The notes under the pieces: generated by a model | The model's input: only the letters and a program-made list of their open reading frames with translations | Databases searched by the model: none | Told to the model about the DNA's origin: nothing | NCBI GenBank assembly: GCA_050084515.1 | Contig: CM114272.1 | Coordinates: 26,164,001-26,228,000 of the forward strand | Length of the DNA: 64,000 nt | From: Blasia pusilla | Lineage: Eukaryota > Marchantiophyta > Marchantiopsida > Blasiales | Direction of reading: 5' to 3' | Shown here: positions 23,075-35,034 of the stretch, piece after piece | Layout of the letters: every line of letters begins with the position of its first letter | How positions within the stretch are numbered: position 1 is the first letter of the stretch | Made by a program: the position numbers and the translations under genes

Positions 23075-23927
23075 TGAAACAAGTAGAAGATGATGCAAGC
23101 GCGAGACGTAGAGATCAAAACTCAGCTTTAAGGGGAATACCTGAAAAACTCAAGAGAGTTGTGAAAGAATTTGGAGATGTATTGACTAAGGAGCTTCTGA
23201 TTGAGTTACCACCACATAGGGCGGTTGATCATAAGATAGAGGTGATACTCGGATCTCAACCACCTTCAAAGGCACCATATAGGTTGAATCAAGAAGAACT
23301 TGCTCAGTTGAAGAAACAGTTAGGTGAACTCCTAGGGAGGGGTTACATCCGAACTAGCAAGTCACCTTATGGAGCGCCTGTTCTCTTTGTGAAGAAGAAG
23401 GATGGGAAGTTGAGACTCTGTGTTGATTACCGGGCACTGAATATGAATTGACGTCAAGGAATAACTATCCTCTTATGAGGATGGATGACCTCTTTGATCG
23501 ATTGTCAGGTGCTAAGTATTTCAGCCGGATTGACTTGAAATCAAGATATTATCAGATTCGGATTGCCGAAGCGGATGTAGAGAAGACTGCGTGTAGGACG
23601 AGATACGGTTCGTTCGAGTTTGTGGTAATGCCTTTCGATCTTTGTAATGCGCCTACGACATTCACCACTTTGATGAACTCCATATTTTATAAGGAGATGG
23701 ATGAGTTTGTGATCATCTACATAGATGACATACTCATATGTTCGAAAACACTAGAGGAGCATGCTCGACATTTGAAGACGGTGTTTGAGAAACTCTGGGT
23801 GAACAAGTTGTATGCGAATGCAGATAAGAGTGAGTTCGGTTTGAAGAATATCAAGTCCTTGGGGCATATGGTTGGTGCACATGGAGTGAGTCCAAACATA
23901 GAGAAAGTAAGCGCGATTGCCGAATGA
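23071..23927 (+). pseudogene. Reverse transcriptase with one frameshift
   Basis: The first frame holds [40 protein letters not shown] and [10 protein letters not shown] stop and frame shift near 23447 precede NNYPLMRMDDLFDRLSGAKY, FSRIDLKSRYYQIRI and the intact catalytic box YIDDILI (about 23720), then the thumb, ending at a stop near 23926. Confidence 0.88.
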
Positions 23928-24402
23928 ACGGCTTTCCACTGTTAAGGGGATGAGGAGGTTCATCGGAGTTGTCCAGTTTTACCGGACATACATGAAGAAC
24001 TTTTCAGGAATAGTGAAACCTCTCACAGATTGGACCACAAAGTTTGACAACACAACATGGACCAAGGAAGTGGATAAAGGGTTCAATCGAGTCAAAGAGA
24101 TCCTCTCGCACAAACCAGTTCTCAAGCTGCCGCAGTTTGACCAACCGTTCGAGGTGCACACTGATGCTAGTGATTTTGCGATTGCAGGAATGTTGGTGCA
24201 AAAAGGGAGACCTGTAGCATACAAGAGCAAGAAGCTTAGTGACACCGAAAAGAGATGGCCCACTTATGAGAAAGAGTTGTTCGCGGTGGTTCATTGCTTG
24301 AGGAAGTGGCGTCACTATCTGGGACTTCACAAGACTCGAGTATTCACCGATAATATATTGCTCAAGTATTTTGAGACCCAGGATCACATAACCCCAAAGT
24401 AG
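23917..24402 (+). pseudogene. RT connection and RNase H domain
   Basis: MRRFIGVVQFYRTYMKNFSG (connection) then FEVHTDASDFAIAGML (first RNase H Asp), RPVAYKSKKLSDTEKRWPTY, EKELFAVVHCLRKWRHYLG and TRVFTDNILLKYF, ending at an in-frame TAG. The frame resumes at LQWHDTLALRNVELIHKPGK, so one stop separates RNase H from the linker to integrase. Confidence 0.85.
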
Positions 24403-24420
24403 CTTCAATGGCATGATACC

Positions 24421-25398
24421 TTGGCGTTGAGGAATGTGGAGCTAATCCACAAGCCAGGGAAAGACAATGTCATTCCATATGCGTTAAGTCGCAGGGATGA
24501 GCATATGCCATTGCCGACACAAGTGTTGAGAGCAATGTTCCCTAATGAAACACACCTGGAAAGAAGGATTTGTGAAGGAAACATGAAGGATGCGCAAGCG
24601 AGGGAGTACCTTGGGAAGTTTATGCGGGGCGAAAAGGTGGCCAAACAGAGTTTCTTATGCAAAACAACAAGCTTTACTTCGTCCTTTGCCGATCCTGAAG
24701 GGACCCTTGCAAAGCATTAGCATGGATTTCATTACGAGTCTTCCCAAATCTGAGGGATACAATGCTATACTTGTGATAGTTGATCGGTTTAGCAAGTTGG
24801 GGAGGTTTGTGCCGACGAGAGAGTTTGCGACGGCCAACACGACTTCCCGACTATTCTTGGATGGTCGGTGGCCATCTCACGGATTGCCTAGGAGAATTGT
24901 GTCCGATCAAGATCCGAAGTTTACCAATGCCTTTTGGAAACATCTATTCATGAGGTTCGGACCAAACTCAGCTTAAGTACGACCTTCCATCCACAAACGG
25001 ATGGCCAAACGGAAAAAGTAAACTTGGTCGTGAACCAGTACTTAAGGAATTACGTAAGTGCTGACCAAAGAGATTGGGCCAAGTGGCTAAGTATGGCTGA
25101 GTATTGTTACAACTCAACCAAGCATTCTGCAACTGGAGAATCTCTGTTTCTTCTAGCGTATCAAAGAGAACCAGAAGGGCCTCTTGACTTGGCTCTTTCA
25201 AGGGGCGCTACATTGGCACACACTCGTCAAGCAACAGTGGAATTTTTGTTAGTGGAAACGCAGGAACGACAAGAGCGAGCAAGGAAAAGTCTTGCCAAGG
25301 CTCAACTAACGTACGTGAAGCATGCTCACAAAAGTCGGCGCCAAGTGAGTTTCCAAGTTGGGGAACAAGTGTGGTTGAATGCAAAACAACTACTATGA
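24421..25398 (+). pseudogene. Integrase lacking its zinc finger, 3' truncated
   Basis: After the linker the sequence jumps near 24680 from NKLYF directly to RPLPILKGPLQSISMDFITS, so the whole HHCC zinc-finger segment is missing. The core keeps its acidic residues: MDFITSLP, RIVSDQDPKFTN and HPQTDGQTEKVN. A frame change occurs near 24970. The coding similarity stops at about 25393. Confidence 0.85.
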
Positions 25399-25399
25399 C

Positions 25400-28300
25400 T
25401 CATAAGGAACCCATGTATTAAACGCCGATGTCCTCTTGCAAACTTAGGGCCCATATGTTGCTCCCAAGTCTCCATCATGACCATTGTAGGATTCTCAAGC
25501 GTGGGTGATTTTTGTTTCTATGGTGCAGTCCCATATCGAATAACCAAACTTGATTAATCCCCGACATCTAACTCAGAACTTTAGTCTACTACTTCTCCTT
25601 GGTATGCAAGACTACGAACAATGCTCATTGTTATGGCATCCATCTCTTGATATACCTACGAAACATTCCAAGAAGTCCAAGGGCGCCTCTCTTGATCATT
25701 CGTGATGTGCCGATTTCCTTTGATCTCATCCCCAACCATTTCCTAAACTATCTTGGCAGGCATGGGGCTAACAAGTGCAACAGAAGTGACTCATTGCAAC
25801 CTCATTTGACGTTGCTCATCTACTCATATGTTGATAATCCATGTCAAGAAGTTCGCGTCCATCATGTGATCCAAGACATGACATCTGGATGCCTCCAATA
25901 GTAACGGCACCACCATCATTCATATGGGAAATCCCATCGCTCGCTCTTTCTCATCAACGTTGGGCTGCACCAACGGTTTTGTTCGGTCATCCCAAACCAA
26001 GCCACGATCTACCTCCCTATATGCATATGAAGAAGGAAAGCTAATAAATGTGGGAAAGGCTGCCAATGGCATGCAAATCTTGTTGACTACCATCACAAGA
26101 GGTTCATCGTTGTGCCTCACTACATGTGATTGACATCTTGGATCCGAAATGGAATACACCAACAAGTGGGAGGGATGCTCCACTCTCGCATACACCCTCC
26201 GCAACACCTCATATAGCATCAACTTGGTCCATCATAGGCGTGGCTTAGGTATGGGCATTGTGTTCATGAATCTATATTTATCGCATCCAAAAATACTATT
26301 GGGCCAATCCATGCCCGTACATGATGTGTCACCACTTGTGATCTAGAATCGCCCAAGATAAATACATTCTCAATGGAGATTGGAATTGATGTTCCTACTA
26401 GCGTCTCAAGATCCTCATCATCTCCCAAAACAATGTGGAGCAAGTGTTAGCTAAATGGCTACCTTGTCCAACACTCGATCGACCCTTACATCGCCAACTT
26501 GCAATGACCAAATTAATGGTTCCTATCTGATCCAAGTCCTACGTCCCCATCAAGGTAATGTCCTTTGGTAAGGAACTCTAGTATTACTTCATATATGACC
26601 GATGTAGATAACAAGTCAAGAAAATGAAGGCGTTACTGCGTCATATGTCGGAGTGAGATGCACCTCACAACATCATCTTGCTCCACATACAAATGTTGTT
26701 CATATGGACTCCTGCTTGCAAAATAAGAGCCAAACCAATATTAATCCCTCCAAAGAGATTGAACACTCGAATGCCCTCCTCTAGGATATGCCACAAAATC
26801 TATGGCATGTCCAAGTATAATATTTTAGCACCTCTTGCTACCTTCGGCACCTTTGATTCGTCACGCACTGGTGCAAATATCTCACTCCACACCATCTCCA
26901 CGTGCTTATATATTGGCTTAGCATCAAAGCTCCTCACTCAGGTCCCGCGAAGGCACCTCTCTTCCACATAATGATAATGCCACCATAATACTCCTCTCCA
27001 TAGGGATATCACTCATGGATGTTTCTTTTCCATGGGCATGCCTCTCAATCAAATCCTCAAGCCAAGTGATGGCACTACTAAATGCTAGTGGAGTCCCCAT
27101 CCCTCTTGCCCATCGTTCAATCTCTCCACTCATGAATTGAATGGGTAAAAAGATGCTCGCCACCTTACTATCATCATGGTCTCTACGTAGGATACCAACT
27201 CTTCCCAATAATCCAAGGAAAATCCCATCGGGTACAACATTGATCCGCCAACCAAGCCGTCATAGGACTTAGCATCCATCACTAACGTCTTGGCTCATAC
27301 CATAGACTCATCTGGCGGATGTCATGGTCAAATCCTCACCACAACCTCATGTTTGGTGATAAATTGCGGCATACTCACCTCACCCAAGGATTTTTATATC
27401 CTAAATGGGAAATACTCCACATCGGCCCTCGTTAGGCCCCATTGTGTAAATGTTGCCTTCCCCAACATCAAGGGTTTTACTACTGAATGCAAAAAGATGC
27501 GCTATGGACTAAACACCCTACCTCTTGGACTTGCCAAATGAAAGACATCTCCCTTGTTATCAACCCAAATAATACTTGGAGAAACCATGGCACGTTGTAT
27601 TGCAACCATCTCCGCCATCCTAGCAGCCACAACCTCCCATGAATCTGAGATGGACAACTGAAGCATAGGGATAAGGGCAGGTCCACCACCTCTTCTATAA
27701 CCACCTCTAAACGTGAAATAGTAACACCATCTTCACGCTCACATAGCATAGTGGCTAATCAAAAAATCTCTACTGGCATACCTTCTAATATTGTTAAATC
27801 AAAAGATGAAAACCAAATGTCACGATACATAGAAGTGGTCGTCCTCAATAATATACTTGCCATGGGCTCCACCTAAGGACTAGCAATAGGATTCATCGCA
27901 CTCGATTCTCAAATTGTTCATTATGCCTACACACCACCAACATCCATCCTCCAAGAACTCGTCGTCTAGTTAGCAGACCTCTACCTTCTCCATGAGCATA
28001 TCCACCATCCTACAGGCGAATCCAACTCATCGTCCCTCTACAAAACCACCTGGTGCACAACCTCTAGGCCCATCTAGACTGCCAACTCACTCTAGTATAC
28101 TCTCACGCCCTCAATCTAGACATAACTGAGGGAGTAAGCTAAAATATCTAGCACATGTATAACCAAACCATGGATAATGGTCACACATGTATACTCTTGG
28201 TGGGGGCTCATCTACTCCACCAACATGGACACAAGTCCACTACCCTGACTGATGCAATTCCATTGGCGATGGGCTCCATCGCATGCCCAACAAATAACTA

Positions 28301-28900
28301 TTGATATTTATCGCTAACCCGAATAGGATGTCATGGGTCATTATGACATATGCTCATGATAACTTCCCAAATCTTGTAGTGCCAAACTCCTCAAAATCCA
28401 TGTTTGTGTAGTGGTTTTGTAGGCAATCATGGTTGCTCTCATGCATGACTCATGGATCCTACACCCTCCTTGACTCAACATAGATGAGGTGCGCATTAGA
28501 AGTGCCACATTCTTTATCTATTTCCGCAAGTCTTGTTCTAGCATTCCATATCATATCCAAATAGTGTGGGCCTCTATCACCCTCTGAGTGACAGTAATCA
28601 AACAACTAACGCATGCGAGTAAATGCCTCCCGCAAACTCTTCCCTATACATCTATGGAAGTCATGGATGCTTTGCAACTTCTCAATTGGTATCCCCTTGT
28701 AGTTCCTCCATAAATCTGCAACCACAAGGTTGAACCTAAGACGAACTAGATTGGACCCTGGAACTGCCCTAGTCCAACTCATCTCTCTCTCAATCTCAAT
28801 GGTGACAGAGGAAGTAGCCTCCCCTAGCTCCTCCCCCTCCTTATCTAGAAATGGCTCAAACCATGACAAGTAATGTAGATTTTAGTAGAGTCTCCAAGCT
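25400..28900 (-). mobile_element. Degenerate gypsy fragment (gag to the region before RT), minus strand
   Basis: Many stops, but recognisable pieces in the correct minus-strand order. Gag-like SWFEPFLDKEGEELGEATSS and LREAFTRMR (28606-28869) continues past stops to HYLDMIWNARTRLAEIDKEC. Protein-like pieces between protease and RT follow at 25920-26222 (EVLRRVYARVEHPSHLLVYS and VVNKICMPLAAFPTF). The segment to 25400 has TSVALVSPMP and MDAITMS. No RT core was found. Orientation and order match the fragment at 19520-20360, so both may be halves of one element split by the plus-strand gypsy. Confidence 0.6.
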
Positions 28901-30944
28901 TTAGTCTCGGATGTGCTCATATGGGAAAACTCATGGTACGTAATTGTCCATGGGTGGCCCTTGTAGGTGTTGGAATATCTTGTTCCATGCTATGAAAGGG
29001 TTGGACTCTCTAGAGTTCCTGGCCCTCTATCAATTACGCCTACTCCTTAACTCTGTAAAAAAAGTTGTGTAACTCTATAGTACCCATAGTCCTCGAAGGC
29101 CTATGAGATCCTCTATTCCGATCCAATCATCCATCTCGTACACCTAAATAGTTGTACCACTCAATGTGTGCGATAATGCAATAAAAAAACTCCTCTACGC
29201 CCTTTCCCTTGTCTAAGGATAACACAGAAGAAGGTGGACGGTCCTTCACATGGAGACTCTTGAAACCACGCGCCACTCCGTGTAAACCCTCTAGATAGAG
29301 CTACTCTCGAACGCTCCATCTCACCTCTCAAATTCCCGAAAAGACACCGTGATGACCCTTATGGCCCTTTCACACGATCACTCTCAACCTTAGAAATCCC
29401 TTAATCACTCAAAACTAAAAGAGATGACACTCAATAAACGCTTCCTTCCATTCAGAGGTATGTAGTGCGGCAACACGAGGCATTGGTCTATCTTCTCATC
29501 AAGATGGTATATGATCAACACTAGCCATTCCACACAAGTCTTTGTCCCATAACCTCATACATTTAGGATACTCTCAACATCCATAAAAATGCCAATATCA
29601 ACAAATAGCTACCCAAATACCCGAAATCTCTCGTGGGTGCAAAATAAAGACTATAATGGGTAACTTGAAAATAAAGTTGATGTCACTCCTTGCCAACAAA
29701 AAACCTGATCCCAACTCAGTCATTAAGATAAAATCCTCCAATCAACAACTCATACTCCCCCAAGAGTTGACGATTGATGCTCAAATCTCCTTGAGATACA
29801 ACGATACGGTATGGCTACAAATGGCATGCATATGGCACATACTCGATGATGGGATGTGACAAGCAACAAAATCCCCTCCTTTATGGGCAATATACGGTAT
29901 GCATCTTAGCGTTGGTGCAACTCCACCATCGACACGGTGCAGTGAGGTCACGAGCAACACAATGGGACAATCAGTGGTGAGTTACGACTAAGGACATCAA
30001 GTACTTGATTATCGTCGAGCCACCAATTGCAATCACAAGGCATAGCAAAGCAGGAAGAAAACTTAGATCCCAACAACAACAAAGGTTACATGCCATTGTT
30101 GAACTGCCAACCCTCGATCGATCGGTGCGTATCGATCATTGATGAGACGACTGCAAGGGACTTGGCTTGTGTCAAAAATTAAAAAACAAGGTGGCCATTA
30201 CTTAGCCCTTCCGCTTGGTCATTGATACTCAAGTCAAAAAGTGGTGCTGAAAATAATCAAACGGCTCATCGAACAATAGCAGCAGCAATTATCGACGATA
30301 GTCGAGTAATAAGGAGTAAAAGTTGACCATCAAATAGACGACGGTGATTGGAAGGTAGATGGTTGGTGATGGTCAATGGTAATTATATCATGTTATACAT
30401 ACGTAAAAATTGCTCTATTTCAACCTTATTGAAAAGTCAATGGCTTTTTTCCCACTCCACTAATCTTTTAAAAAAGGATTAACTCACTAGAATTATTCAA
30501 AATTTGGCGCATACACCACTAAGCCCCAAAAATCTTATGTCAATATCCACTATATAAAATTTTACTCACTTTTCTCCAATTAGCGACTTGATCTTGTGAA
30601 CCCACTAAAAATAATAAGTTTTTACTTTTCCACACTTTTCCTGAAGAATTACTCCTAAATTCAAAATTGCTCTCACATGATAGCTATAGCAACTCATAGT
30701 AGTGATTATTGATCCGCTAAATTACCGCTTACATCTTAATCCATCGGACCCAACCATAGACCTAGACTAGAAGAGTAATTATAAAATTTAGTTAAACGGA
30801 TTAGTATATAGTTGTAGCAAACTTGTTTTGTGTTGACTATTGTAAGAATATCATTTTTATGACATTCCTTTTTATATACTTCTTGCTAATAAAGCATTTA
30901 TTTTTACATTGAAGGTGAAATTGGTAAGTGTGATTTTTGAGCTC
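28901..30944. other. Non-coding, probably decayed 5' end/LTR of the minus-strand gypsy
   Basis: C-rich on the plus strand up to about 30350, then AT-rich. No open frame longer than 67 codons and no primer-binding site that I could recognise. It is likely residual LTR or leader sequence, but this is unproven. Confidence 0.35.
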
Positions 30945-32130
30945 GTGGTCACAACTCCATTTTGCTCATAACTTTGCAAGAGTGCTACAAACGCAACTTG
31001 GGAAAGTTGGACATGATGAAAAATGAAAAACCTTCTTTCCATTGAAGGTTTAGTGGTTCATGGCCAAAAGATACTCACATATTTTTGAGGTTTTCCTCAC
31101 AACTCCATTTTGTTTGAAACTTGGCAAGAGTGGAACATGCACCTTGGAAACCATGTAGAAAAACTTTCAGCTCAATATGGGAAAGTTAGACAAGGTGAAA
31201 AATGAGAAAACCTTATTTTGATAGAAGGTCTAATGGTTCGGGTCCAACAAGGAGTTAGTAATTTTTAAGCTTTTGTTCACAACTCCATTTTTCTTGAAAC
31301 TTGGCAAGAGTATTAGGGTCACCTTGGGGCACCCTAACACTCTTGCAAAATGAAAAAACCTTATTTTGGAACAAGGTTTGATGGTTCAAGTCCAAGAAGG
31401 ACTTGAACCATCAAACTTGGTAAGAATGCTAAGGTCACCTTGGGGACCATGTTGGCCAAATTTCAACTCAAGATGACAAATTTTGACAAGATGAAAAATG
31501 AAAAAACCTTATTTTGGTAAAAGATCTATTGGTGAAGGTCCAAAAATATTTTGATATTTTACTCACAATTTCATTTTAATTGAAACTTGGCGAAAGTGCT
31601 AGATGCACCTTGGGAACCATGTTGTGCAAATTTTAGTGTAAGATGAGAAAGTTGGACAAGATGAAAAATGAAAAAAACCATTTTTTTGAGAAGGTCTGAT
31701 GGTTCGGGTCCAAAAAGGAGTTAGTAATTTTTGGGCTTTTGCTCACAACTCTATTTTGCATGAGACTTTATTAGAGTTTAATATACACCTTTAGTGTGGG
31801 ACAACTTTTAGTTCAAAATGTGAAAGTTGGACAAGATGAAAAATTGAAAAAACCTTATTTTGATAGAAGGTCTGATGGTTTGGGTCCAAAATGGACTTGC
31901 CACTTTTTGAGCTTGTGGTCCCAACTCCATTTTGCTTTAAACTTGGCAAGAGTGATAGATGCACCTTGGCGACCACGTGGGCTAAATTTTAGCTCAAGAT
32001 GGAAACGCGAGGCAAGATCCGATTAAAGACCTTTTTCATTCAAGGTTATCTGCTTCGGATCCAAAAAGGTCATTTTAAACTTAATTTGGGATGAAACTTT
32101 GCCAGAGTGATAGATGTTACTTGGGGACCA
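30945..32130. repeat. Degenerate tandem array, about 150-180 bp period
   Basis: A block reading roughly CACAACTCCATTTT, CTTGGCAAGAGTG, CACCTTGGGGACCA, GTTGGACAAGATGAAAAATG and GGTCTGATGGTTCGGGTCC recurs at about 30951, 31100, 31280, 31414 (partial), 31566, 31746, 31921 and 32072. Spacing varies from 130 to 180 bp through internal deletions. Copies are diverged by many substitutions. Confidence 0.85.
31377..31415. repeat. Perfect 17 bp inverted repeat inside the tandem array
   Basis: Arms 31377-31393 and 31399-31415 (TTTGATGGTTCAAGTCC and complement) with a 5 bp loop. It sits at a shortened repeat unit and probably marks a local inversion or rearrangement. Confidence 0.85.
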
Positions 32131-32589
32131 TTTGCACTATTCTATAGAATGTTAGAAGAGTTATTACATTTCTCTTGTAAATAAGTACACTCTTGCAATC
32201 AAATATACATGATATCCTATCCCCTATAGTAAATTCATCATTCCATAAAATTCAAACCAAAATCTATTCATTCTCCATTAAAATTAAATTTCCCTTTCCA
32301 TTACATATGAATCAAGGCACCCCTGAATTTATTTATCTAACATTTTCAAATCTATTAAAATTTAGTAAAACTCCTATCCCTCTTCTTGCTCTTCGTCTTC
32401 GTTTGAGGACGAAGACTGGGAGATACACCCGACGGTCTCCAAGCTGGATGATCTTCTTGTTGCTTATTGCGTCGATCAGCTCGCTGATCTTGAGCAGATG
32501 GCCGGAAGGCTTCCATGAGTCCCTCCTAGGATTCATGAGCTTGGTTGCTCACCCAGGACTGCTACAAGGTATCGATCCATAGATAGAAA

Positions 32590-32932
32590 GTTGAGTCATC
32601 CTAATTCCTATTGTGAATGTGCTCTCAATCTACCTGCCAGATTTTCCTCCCATAAACAAACGTACCGTGTCATCACCAAGTAGAAGTGACGTTCATGGAC
32701 GAAGCACCGTTTGGTGACGGGTTCTTTGACAATACTAATTAACTGTTCTATCTTCTCTAGAACTAATGCAGCAAAAAGATTGCTATCTTCTTCCATCCAT
32801 TGTCTTAGGGGGATAGCTAAAGATAGGAGATGATCTTTGGTGAGAACTAGATGGTTGGGTCTCTTAGGCAACGAGGCTTCTTCCCCCGGCCCAGGGTTAC
32901 CCATCAGTCTCTCTCTTTTCAGCAAATCTTGT
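32590..32932 (-). pseudogene. Start of a gag-like frame downstream of a primer site
   Basis: Minus-strand frame beginning close to the primer-binding site and open for 105 codons, containing EASLPKRPNHLVLTKDHL and IEKIEQ-like helical sequence. Its position (LTR, primer site, frame) is that of gag, but no capsid motif or zinc knuckle is recognisable and the internal part of the element ends within a few hundred bases. Confidence 0.4.
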
Positions 32933-32952
32933 GATCCCCAGCAGCGGCGCCA
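32933..32952 (-). other. Primer-binding site of tRNA-Asp type
   Basis: On the minus strand TGGCGCCGCTGCTGGGGATC closely resembles the plant retroelement primer site TGGCGCCGTTGCCGGGGA. It lies 6 bp from the inner LTR end. Confidence 0.75.
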
Positions 32953-32958
32953 AAAGTT

Positions 32959-33924
32959 TGTAGCAATATGTAATGTACAAGAAGTTTACGAATTGATCTT
33001 TTTACAATAATTTAATGAGTTCGATCCCCAAGAGGATCACGATTATGTGAAAAGAGAGTTCAAGATGGCATTTATATTGCAATAGTTGTAGGTAAGTGTT
33101 TACAAATTGGATTCAATCACTTATCAGTGTATTCTTCTCTCTCTTATTACCAAGATTTCTTTCCTCGATTCTCTCCAGTGGAAATGAATTCACGCTCAGG
33201 TAGATGTTTACTCAACATCAAAGAACCTCACAGAGACCTCAACAAGAAGCTGGCTTCTCCTACTTTTGGAACTCAATCCGTCTAGGCCTGCTACTCTCTA
33301 TCGAGCAGATTTCTTACAACTCAATGTTGGTTATTCTAATGATGAAAGTGTTCTCCTAATTCACTCTTCACTCTGCAGACCCAAAAAGAATTCTCAGACA
33401 TATGCATCGCACATCAGAATGAAGAAATGAGTTATTTACTGCTCCATCAAGAATGGAAAGCTTCAAAGTGTATACAAGCTTCAGAGGTTACTACTCTCTT
33501 GCTCGGACCATTCCTGCAGCATAAGGACTTCGTGAAAGAATGATGATGATAGCTACTTTCATGCTTCTTAAATATCTTCCGAGGCACTAGTAGGTCCAAA
33601 GATCTAAAGCGTCTCTTACGAATCTAGTGTCTATTGAGAGTTTGTAACTACCTTGATCTACGGTTCTCTTATCTTTTCCTATGATCGCTATGAATCCGTT
33701 GGGCGTAGCTGTCCTAACTTCCCATTTGGTCCAAAAAGTCGCGCCTCTTCCTAGTCTAACTGTTCTAACAGTGTGCCGCTTGAAATCACTTCGAGTCTTA
33801 GCTTCGCTTTGTTGCTAAGTCTAGACTTCTTCTTCTTCCCTTGAGGACGAAGCTCTTCCTGAGGACAAAGCGCTGCATTCTTCGCTCTTGTTCCAAGTGC
33901 TTCGTGCTTCGCTGAAGAGCAAAG

Positions 33925-33956
<32 letters not shown>

Positions 33957-34278
33957 CTTCTTCTTCTTCGTGCTTTGTTCAAGAGCGAAACACTTCATAA
34001 AAAAGTTCTTAATAAGGCTTTTTTGTCTTTTCCAAGCTTCACTCTTACTCTTTAGACTTCGTTACCGCATTTCCATATCCTCTAAGGCAAATCCTTGATC
34101 TTCCATCTCTCCGCCTTGTCCTAGGAGCTTTGTGATCCATTTCAATATTACTCATTCTTCCAATTCACCAACATAATATCTAAAACAGTCTTGTATTTAC
34201 AACCTTTACTTCATAGAGTCTTTATTCCTTGAATCAAAGTGTATAAATCTCTAAAAGTACAAAATTGTGGGTATCACA
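32959..34278 (-). repeat. Complete-looking LTR of a second retroelement type
   Basis: On the minus strand it starts TGTGATACCC (34278) and ends ...ACA (32959), giving TG/CA ends and about 1.32 kb, followed after 6 bp by the primer site. It contains a (CTT)n tract and many short CGAAG/CTTCG words in alternating orientation (about 33790-33990). No partner LTR is in the window, so this is a truncated element rather than a solo LTR. Confidence 0.7.
33927..33969. repeat. (CTT)n microsatellite
   Basis: About 14 CTT units within the LTR; read on the minus strand it gives an artefactual poly-Lys frame. Confidence 0.95.
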
Positions 34279-34289
34279 TATGGCTCTAA

Positions 34290-34844
34290 GGATCCTTGAC
34301 AATCCACCTTGTTGGGAATGGCGTGACGACGCTCATGGTGATGAAACTTCCATTCTTGATCGTTTAAAGTGTTGTTGTGGGGCTCTATTGTCTTCTTCTC
34401 TTAGTGTCTTATCTCTTCTAGAAGACCCCTCATCGATATCGCTTTACTGGACCTCCATATCCTTCATCAACTCCGCGACTTTAAGTTGAACAAATACCTT
34501 GCGCACTAACTTCCTCTTCCTCTTGGGGAGGTCTTTGTACTTTTGGACGCCATTGAATAAAGCCTAGTCCTTTGTCTAGTCATTCTCTTCTACTTTCCTT
34601 GCAAATTCTCCAATCGCACGCTCCAGCCACTTCAGCCGCGACTTTTTGAACTCTCCTTTCAAAACTTGTGGGTCATTGGCGCTATCCAAGTACGCCTTCA
34701 ACTCATCTTCCGTGACAATTACGAGACCATCTTCTTGTTCACCTTTAGAGGGACCTCTGGTGTTGGTGTATCGAGGGGTTCTTCCCCTCTTCCGTCGTCA
34801 TGATTGTCGTGAGGGCTACGGTCTTCATGAGGTGGCAACTCCAT
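34290..34844 (-). pseudogene. Degenerate frame of unknown protein, ends at the LTR
   Basis: From an ATG at 34844 the minus strand reads MELPPHEDRSPHDNHDDGRG, then after a frame change LVIVTEDELKAYLDSANDPQ and SRLKWLERAIGEFARKVEEN, a stop, and KYKDLPKRKRKLVRKVFVQL. It is charged and helical with at least three stops and one frameshift. The sequence stops close to the outer LTR edge. It may be a gene fragment cut by that insertion or part of another element; I do not recognise the family. Confidence 0.4.
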
Positions 34845-35034
34845 CTTGTCTTTTACCAAAATACAAAAAGAAAGGTGATTTAGAAATGATTATAATAATA
34901 GTGATACGATGGCACACGATATATCCGCACATCAATCAACATTCATCATTGAAAAAGTCTCACAATAACACATTCATCTTTTTGAACCAAGTCTTTTGTA
35001 TCTCATGAAAAAATCCAATCCTCAAACGGGTTTA

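Larger units (their letters stand above)
20382..25398 (+). mobile_element. Ty3/gypsy element with 5' LTR and primer site, 3' truncated and inactive
   Basis: Order: 5' LTR (about 20382-21338), primer-binding site (21341), gag, CCHC knuckle, protease, RT, RNase H, integrase, all on the plus strand. Integrase breaks off at about 25393 in the GEQVWLNAK segment; the rest of integrase, any chromodomain and the 3' LTR are absent. Inactivating lesions include in-frame stops in gag (after LYFEV near 21885 and before YQEYHD near 22045), a stop inside the CCHC motif, frameshifts near 23447 and 23925, and loss of the integrase zinc finger. The motif set is that of plant chromovirus-type gypsy elements. 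Confidence 0.9.

Noticed and set aside
32193-32582. 129-codon plus-strand frame rich in Leu/Arg
   Set aside because: The gag-like minus-strand frame next to the primer site explains this region better.
33798-33998. Poly-Lys reading frame
   Set aside because: Translation of the (CTT)n tract inside an LTR.
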